From positions 13,335,001 through 13,399,000 of the forward strand of contig NC_052622.1 in NCBI RefSeq assembly GCF_016545825.1: a stretch of DNA of 64,000 bases. The letters are read 5' to 3'. How positions within the stretch are numbered: position 1 is the first letter of the stretch; the number at the start of each line of letters is the position of its first letter. Below the pieces are notes generated by a model, which made no database searches, was not told where the DNA came from, and saw only the letters and a list, made by a program, of their open reading frames with translations. Shown piece by piece: positions 58,890 to 64,000 of this stretch. The translations under genes and the position numbers were made by a program. The DNA is from Eucalyptus grandis (taxonomy: Eukaryota > Streptophyta > Magnoliopsida > Myrtales > Myrtaceae).

Positions 58890-61800
58890 CTTGAGGATGC
58901 TGAATCCTCAGCAAGGAGATCACGCACTTGCTCATTATATATTTCAACCATCCGAACATGAATATCATACGTTATAATGTCCTTCCTTCTGTTAGACAAC
59001 TCGAAGAGATCGTTGACAGCCAAGTAATTAATCCCCATGTCCTTTGTCAGTTCGCCTGATGGACCACTCTGCAATTTCAAAAGGCAATAAGTAGTTATTC
59101 CTCAAATCGAGGTAAGCAATCTTAAGCATCTGCTTAGATTGAATTATGTTCATGCTTTGCAGGTAGATATACGAAATTAACAGTACATCCATCTAACAGC
59201 AAGGAAAATGCACACTTTTTATTTTACACAAATTATCTAGGAGCCTAGGAGGTGATCTGGCACAAAGGTTGGATCTACTAAAGCTACACTTAAGTTCTTA
59301 CCATTGTATGTGTTTTACCCGATCCAGTTTGACCATAAGCAAAGATGCAGACATTGTAACCATCCATAACTGATCTAATCAAAGTTGAGTATCCATGTAC
59401 ACATCATCTGCAAAGAGGGCCGCATGGCGAAAAACAATTTACATTGTTATTTAGGAGCTGAACATCAACTTGCAGGACAATCACTTGGCCAACAATATAC
59501 CCTTAGTAAGATGAAGTGTAACAATACCTTGAGTAGCAACTGGACTGAAAACCCGATTAAACTGAAACACTTTCCTTCCATCTTTATGGGGTTTTGAAGG
59601 GTCAACAATCACAAGTGAACCATCTTCTCCAATAAAATCTACCACATTTTTGGCTTCCGCATTAAAAATGTGTCTAATTCTGCAGTATACTCGTATATTT
59701 CCTGTAAAGATTTTTGTCAAATTAAACTCGTAACATTGGAAATAAAACAACGAAAGCTCCTTTACTTAAAAGCAACTGACCCATGGACAAGCATATACTT
59801 CTGCGGATAAATGCATACTGCTCAAAAAAATTGAGTTATGCGATCCAATTCATAAACAAATAACTCTCCTTGAAAAAAAAAAAAAAAGCTGACCTTTTAA
59901 ATCCTGAACCATGTTGTAAAGGTTTCGATTTTCCGTCACCACTTTGTTATATCCAAGGGCAGCAGTAGACATCTCCTGGACTTAATTGCCCGATCCATTG
60001 GAAAAGCAAAAACACATATTAATGCTCAGGAAGCATGTCACACCTAGCTTTTATTCTCCTTAATAAAATGCAAAAGCAAAAAAAAGATCGTAACAAGATC
60101 CCATAGATTCATTCTTCAAGTTCAAATTTGAGATTTATTGCCAAATCTTAGGGAGCATATTAATGACAATGGCCTCAATCTGAGATAATAACATTCAGCG
60201 GAGGAGCTGTAATAAATAAAGTATATAGATGACACTCATCTAAAATGGTTGACATTCAATGCAAAAGGACAAGGAACATGCAGCTCCATGTCCTCAGCCT
60301 CGCCTGTGCTCAGAAAAAAAGAACTAATTAGACTACTCCTTTTTAGTCTACTTTTCCTACCTAGCTGTTTTAGATCTCTCTGAAACTGGAACTGCAGATC
60401 TTCAAACTCCCTTTTTGTCTTCACCAACAAAGTTTTAAGATCCTGCAAGATGCAAATATTAGACTTTCTGGTCCTTTACAATTGTTGACGGGAACATGAA
60501 ATCACGTCAACTTAAAGACCTTGCTTTATTAGTCTATCCAGCAAGCAAGTTTAAATGAAAATTGAAAATATCTATTATAGTCCCAACCACCCTTACTAAA
60601 ATCTTTTTATCAAACAAAATCTTTCCAATTCATTTTGCAAAAGTCGGCAAAAGAAGTCTGCAAGCTTTTCTTTCCTAAAGATTTTCTGCATCATATAGAG
60701 AGGCACTCACCAAAAGTTCTTTCTCTTGCATCTCAAATACATTTCCATGATCGCAGTTACCCTCTTTCGAACAGGTTCTGCAGCACTATGAACAAGAAGA
60801 GTGCAGAGGCATCAGATTACAAATTCTCCACGGTGATAATAGCTACTTAATTGCGAGCAGAAAGATATTCAGGTAACCATATGTACTAAGAACTAATTTC
60901 TAGCTTCTATAATCAAGTGATAGTTGACCAATGAGCCGTTTAATTTTTTTTTTTCTTTTCAGAGTACATAATAGAAAGAGAATGCGATACCCACTCCAAT
61001 AAGGACAAAACCCACACCCCATCGTGCGGATTGACCAAAAAGTCATCATAAAGCATCAACTAATGTGATAACAAGAGCATATTAAGGGAACATAATATAT
61101 ATAAATTTCTTGCACAAATTATCTCATGCTAATGGACAACACTATATGACAAAGGCAGGAAAAAGGATATCGGTAACTGCAGCTTAACTGCAGGGGAGTA
61201 AGTTCACAAAGATGACATACCTTGGATCCTCGAGTGGACAAATCCTCCAGGGGTGAGGATGTTGAAAGCAACCTGCCTCTTTCTTTTAGTAAATCTCCAA
61301 AGACTAGATCCAGCTGAAATTGGATGTTGAAACAATTCATGTCATTTGTGATTATGATAGGAAACAAAAACCATCAGTATCAAAAAGTGAAAAACTTAAC
61401 AAACTCAAAGTTTCTCATCCCTACATCAATTATATTGGGCAGTAGATTTGAGTACAAAATGTTTCCCTGATGGTTGAACATGACATTTAGTTCAGCAAAG
61501 AAGATTTGCTGCTTATTTTCTTTGTAGGAAAAATAGAAATGCCACTCCTGTGACGTTTAGTGCACTGTACTTCTTGCATGGATGCAAAGGGAGCACTGGA
61601 AAACAACAACATATTTACCCCTCTGGTTAGTCTTACAACTATAATTTTAATCTCATACACATCAAACAGGCACAAAAAGCGTGTGCAAAATTTCTACAGG
61701 CGATATTTGCTCTATCTATGCGATAGAAGAAAGCAATGCCTTCCCACTCAATCTAGGAGCTGTGCGATTTCTACTCTTTCTACCTTCTAGTGCATTTGTG

Positions 61801-62130
61801 AAGAAATACTTAATAGATGTGAGGCATATAGGCAATGAGCAACCAATGCTGCTATGGAAGAAAATCAAACTTCTTACCTCAGGGTGCTTGCCTTGAGGTT
61901 GCTCCTCCAAATGACGTGAGATTATTTTCATGAAGAGCTTGACTGAATCCTATGACAGAAGAAAACAGCATAGAAGAAATATCAGAAACCAGGCTTGCAC
62001 TTTCATAGTGATTTTGTCAAAGTCTGACTTCTTACCTGTGTACCATTATTAGCAATGGTGGCAAAAAGGTTCCTGTCAACGTTTTCCTTCGCCTCAACCA
62101 TACAGTCAGTGAATAACTCGACAATTGATC

Positions 62131-62640
62131 CTATGATCCGAATGAAGCACCGAAAGATTGTCAGTGGGGAAAAAGTGAAGGCAATTGAGGACTAAACTGA
62201 CATGTAGATTCCATGTTCAACCAGCAACGTAACTAGTCAAAACTGGTACGGTCTTCCAAGGACAACAGGACATATACTTATTTTAGGCTCTGCAGTTTTG
62301 ATCAAGTCATGTAAGAATACCTATTATTGTAGTTGCAGAATATCTCTAGTGAGGTGTTTCCATGCACATCAAAATCATTTATTCATCGAAAAAAATTTCA
62401 ATTGCCCATATTCCCACTAATATTTATCTTCTTTTTGCCATAAACGAAACAACATATTATTCCATCAAAGAGAGCCTAGGCATTACAGTGCTTAGCCTAC
62501 ATAGAAGAAATGAAGGTTGTCCTCAAAGACATGTGAAGTAAATTACCCTTCAAATCTTCCACTTTCGTGCTCCTCGCTACTCACGCATTCGCTGGCAACT
62601 GAACAACCCAACAAGATGCAGAAACAAACCATTCGGGATT
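62131..62640. other. Upstream region of the kinesin fragment
   Basis: Mostly AT-rich intron-like DNA. A possible exon (62,549-62,600, minus) is noted under the kinesin entry. Confidence 0.4.
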
Positions 62641-63547
62641 TCGCATGAGAGGGGAGGAAGAAGGAAACTCACCGGTCGAGAGAGAAACGCACGGACCCCG
62701 CCCAGGTCCACAGCAAGCGGGAATCCTTCTCCAGCCCGTGCCTCTCCTTCTTCTCCGCGCTGTCGACCCCGCCTAGGTCCGCCGAGATCTCCCTCGCGAC
62801 CGAGCAGCCCAGCGTCAGGGACAACGCCCGGTCAGCGGCAGGGAGCCTGGTGCCGCTCGGGAATGAGACCGAGGCCGCCTCCCTCCTGCCGGAGGCCGGC
62901 GGGAATCCTTCTCTAGCCCTCGCCTCTCCTTCTTCTCCGCGCCGTCCGAGATCTCCCTCGCGACCGAGCGGGCCAGCGTTACGGACAGCGCCCGGTCAGC
63001 GGCGGGGAGCCTAGTGCCGCTCGGGAACGAGACCGAGGTTGCCTCCCTCCTGCCGAAGGCCGATGGCTTCGCGGCGGAGGCCGGCGGGACGGGGAGGACG
63101 AGCAGATGCCGGAGACGGAGGATGCCAGAGGCAGATGACGCTTTTGGGGAGGGAGCCGGAGCCGGAGACGGAGGATGCCAGAGGCAGATGAGGCTTTTGG
63201 GGAGGGAGCCGGAGCCGAAGCCGGAGGCAGACACAAACCTTCTGCTCGATCTCTGAGGGAACAGTCGGAGGTGGAGGGGGTCGGGACCCGACTGCGACTG
63301 GTGAGGCTTCGACGTGCCAGAAGCAGATGACCGGCGAGGCTTTTGAGGAGGCGGAGCCGGAGACGAAGGCGGAAGCGGAAGCGGTCTCGATCGTTCTGCG
63401 TTTGTTCTCCCGCGAGGAGAGAAAAGTGAGAGAGAAAAAATTGCAGAAGATTCAATTGAGGAGAGAGAATGTTCTTTTGGGCGGGAGCTTGCGTGACTTG
63501 TCTTTTTTTCTGTTAGCGAGCCGAGCCGACCGAGTCGTTTCATTTTC
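62641..63547 (-). other. GC-rich leader with nested duplications
   Basis: Occupies the 5' position of the kinesin chimera. A block of about 120-190 bases (ctccttcttctccgcg ... gcctccctcctgccg) occurs twice (about 62,747-62,890 and 62,930-63,055), and a unit of about 60 bases ('ggagacggaggatgccagag') occurs twice at 63,111-63,187. A 242-codon frame (62,815-63,543, -) spans it; composition is Ser/Pro/Arg-rich and the frame includes the duplications. One segment (VAREISADLGG, EKKERHGLEKDSR) looks more protein-like, but I do not recognise it. Confidence 0.5.
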
Positions 63548-64000
63548 CAGCGGGTCCCACATGACAGGTGTCGGTATCTAAATGGTGTGTGCGCGCCACG
63601 TCAGCTGATGACGTGGCACGCACGAACCACTGAATATTTTAGGTTTTTTAGGTGACGAAAGGAAGCTTGTCACCGTTGGTGGTGGCAAAGTTCCGCATTT
63701 TTAAAAAAAAATATATTTTGGGGTAAATTTGTTGGGCAAAGTTTAGGATTTTGGGTGCTCTTTTCCTTTTACAATCCATGATTGTGCTAAATTTATTTAG
63801 CTAAGGGGCTAAATTATTTGGGTAGAGAGACGGATTCTTCAACTTTAGCATCATAATTTGACGAAGAAGAGATGCTGATTACTTATCTCAGTGGTTAATT
63901 TAATGAGATTAGTGTTTCCAGCAGCAAAATGCATTTGTAACCGGATAATAATGGAGAAGGGATCCAAATAAAGTGGATAAATATGCATGCAACAAATTCG
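63189..64000. repeat. Direct repeat, right copy (partner 1-820)
   Basis: Same order and orientation as 1-820, an offset of about 63.18 kb. The match includes 360 bases outside the terminus (63,641-63,999), so it is more than a shared transposon end. The window ends inside the repeat. Confidence 0.9.
63548..63640 (+). repeat. Right terminal inverted repeat of the composite element
   Basis: CAGCGGGTCCC ... GAATATTTT. Nearly identical to 368-460 and inverted relative to 49,858-49,953. The internal palindrome lies at 63,589-63,623. Confidence 0.75.

Larger units (their letters stand above)
49850..60531 (-). repeat. Large inverted repeat, arm B (10.7 kb)
   Basis: Reverse complement of 29,863-40,603. 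Ends at 'cttgctttatta' on the right, beyond which arm B continues into real kinesin exons while arm A meets the TraB palindrome. So the kinesin sequence was truncated on the arm A side, and arm B retains the longer form. Confidence 0.95.
57112..62130 (-). pseudogene. Kinesin-14 (KIN-14) gene fragment, arm B, longer form
   Basis: Minus-strand exons beyond those shared with arm A: 62,130-62,036 (GSIVELFTDCMVEAKENVDR), 61,949-61,878 (DSVKLFMKIISRHLEEQPQG), 61,313-61,221 (LDLVFGDLLKERGRLLSTSS) and 60,777-60,711 (NVFEMQEKELL), leading into DLKTLLVKTKREFEDLQF. The motor then follows as in arm [40 protein letters not shown], ending IAKRWL at 57,112. It has the same one-base loss before the P-loop exon (about 59,383) and the same U12-type intron. 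No CH-domain exon and no convincing start codon are found upstream; a possible extra exon reads SECVSSEEHESGRFEG near 62,550-62,600. Hence a 5'-truncated pseudogene or fragment. Confidence 0.85.
49858..63640. mobile_element. Composite TIR-bounded unit carrying several gene fragments (13.8 kb)
   Basis: Between matching inverted ends lie, in order, PheRS-beta exons (+), RDR exons (+), a GT61 domain (+), and a convergent kinesin-14 fragment (-) with a GC-rich leader. Introns are retained, so pieces were taken from genomic DNA. Each gene lacks its natural start, and three lack their natural end. This is the structure expected of a Pack-type (MULE-like) element that has captured host genes, or of a segment assembled by repeated recombination. 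No transposase is seen and no target duplication was found, so the element class is unproven. Confidence 0.55.

Noticed and set aside
62815..63543. 242-codon minus-strand frame as the true kinesin N-terminus
   Set aside because: It lacks CH-domain or coiled-coil features, contains internal duplications and is not joined by clear splice sites to the exon at 62,130.
49858..63640. Firm assignment as a Mutator (MULE) element
   Set aside because: Ends are inverted, but no 8-11 bp target duplication and no transposase are visible, so only a Pack-type-like call is justified.

Overview
The window is nuclear DNA from a flowering plant, probably a dicot. The evidence is plant-type GT-AG introns and recognisable pieces of plant families: MLO, KIN-14 kinesin, plant RNA-dependent RNA polymerase (RDR), GT61 glycosyltransferase, cytosolic-type phenylalanyl-tRNA synthetase beta, Cactin, an EMB175-like PPR protein, COP1 and a TraB-domain protein. 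The species cannot be named from sequence alone. Nearly everything genic is a fragment, chimera or decayed copy. The best candidates for live coding are the MLO-like gene at 43.4-47.1 kb, whose first exons I cannot find, and a GT61 catalytic domain at 34.25-35.14 kb.

Left part (1-20 kb): bases 1-820 are a direct repeat of the last 811 bases of the window. Then come a decayed Cactin gene on the + strand (about 1.27-4.33 kb), a decayed EMB175-like PPR gene (5.76-7.37 kb), a long AT-rich stretch, a second partial Cactin copy (13.0-13.86 kb) and an inverted copy of a Cactin intron segment (16.17-16.76 kb). Purine/pyrimidine-biased and GC-rich low-complexity DNA follows at 18.6-19.6 kb.

Middle left (20-29.9 kb): a single COP1 exon lies beside a 3.38 kb solo-LTR-like element (20,848-24,224) that has TG...CA ends, a 5-bp target duplication and an internal 39-bp minisatellite. 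An AT-rich tandem array follows. Next is a 2.1 kb near-perfect palindrome (27,708-29,853) whose arms carry divergent copies of the 5' part of a TraB-domain gene.

Right half (29.9-64 kb): two inverted arms of about 10.7 kb (29,863-40,603 and 49,850-60,531) flank a 9.2 kb spacer holding the MLO-like gene and a PIF/Harbinger-type element. Each arm carries the same chimeric series. A headless KIN-14 kinesin faces a convergent chain made of PheRS-beta exons, RDR exons and a GT61 domain. The right-hand copy is longer: it continues into upstream kinesin exons and a GC-rich leader, and is bounded by imperfect terminal inverted repeats of about 95 bp (49,858-49,953 and 63,548-63,640). This gives a 13.8 kb unit that resembles a gene-fragment-capturing DNA transposon. 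The same terminus also occurs at 368-460 and 40,500-40,595, so the window samples several units of one family. The two copies have decayed differently: GT61 is open only in the left arm, while some PheRS and RDR exons are better preserved in one arm than in the other. One kinesin frameshift is common to both.

Taken together, the window looks like a rearranged segmental-duplication and gene-shuffling locus, not an ordinary gene island. Its inverted repeats could yield double-stranded RNA matching several housekeeping and RNA-silencing genes. That is an inference and needs expression data.
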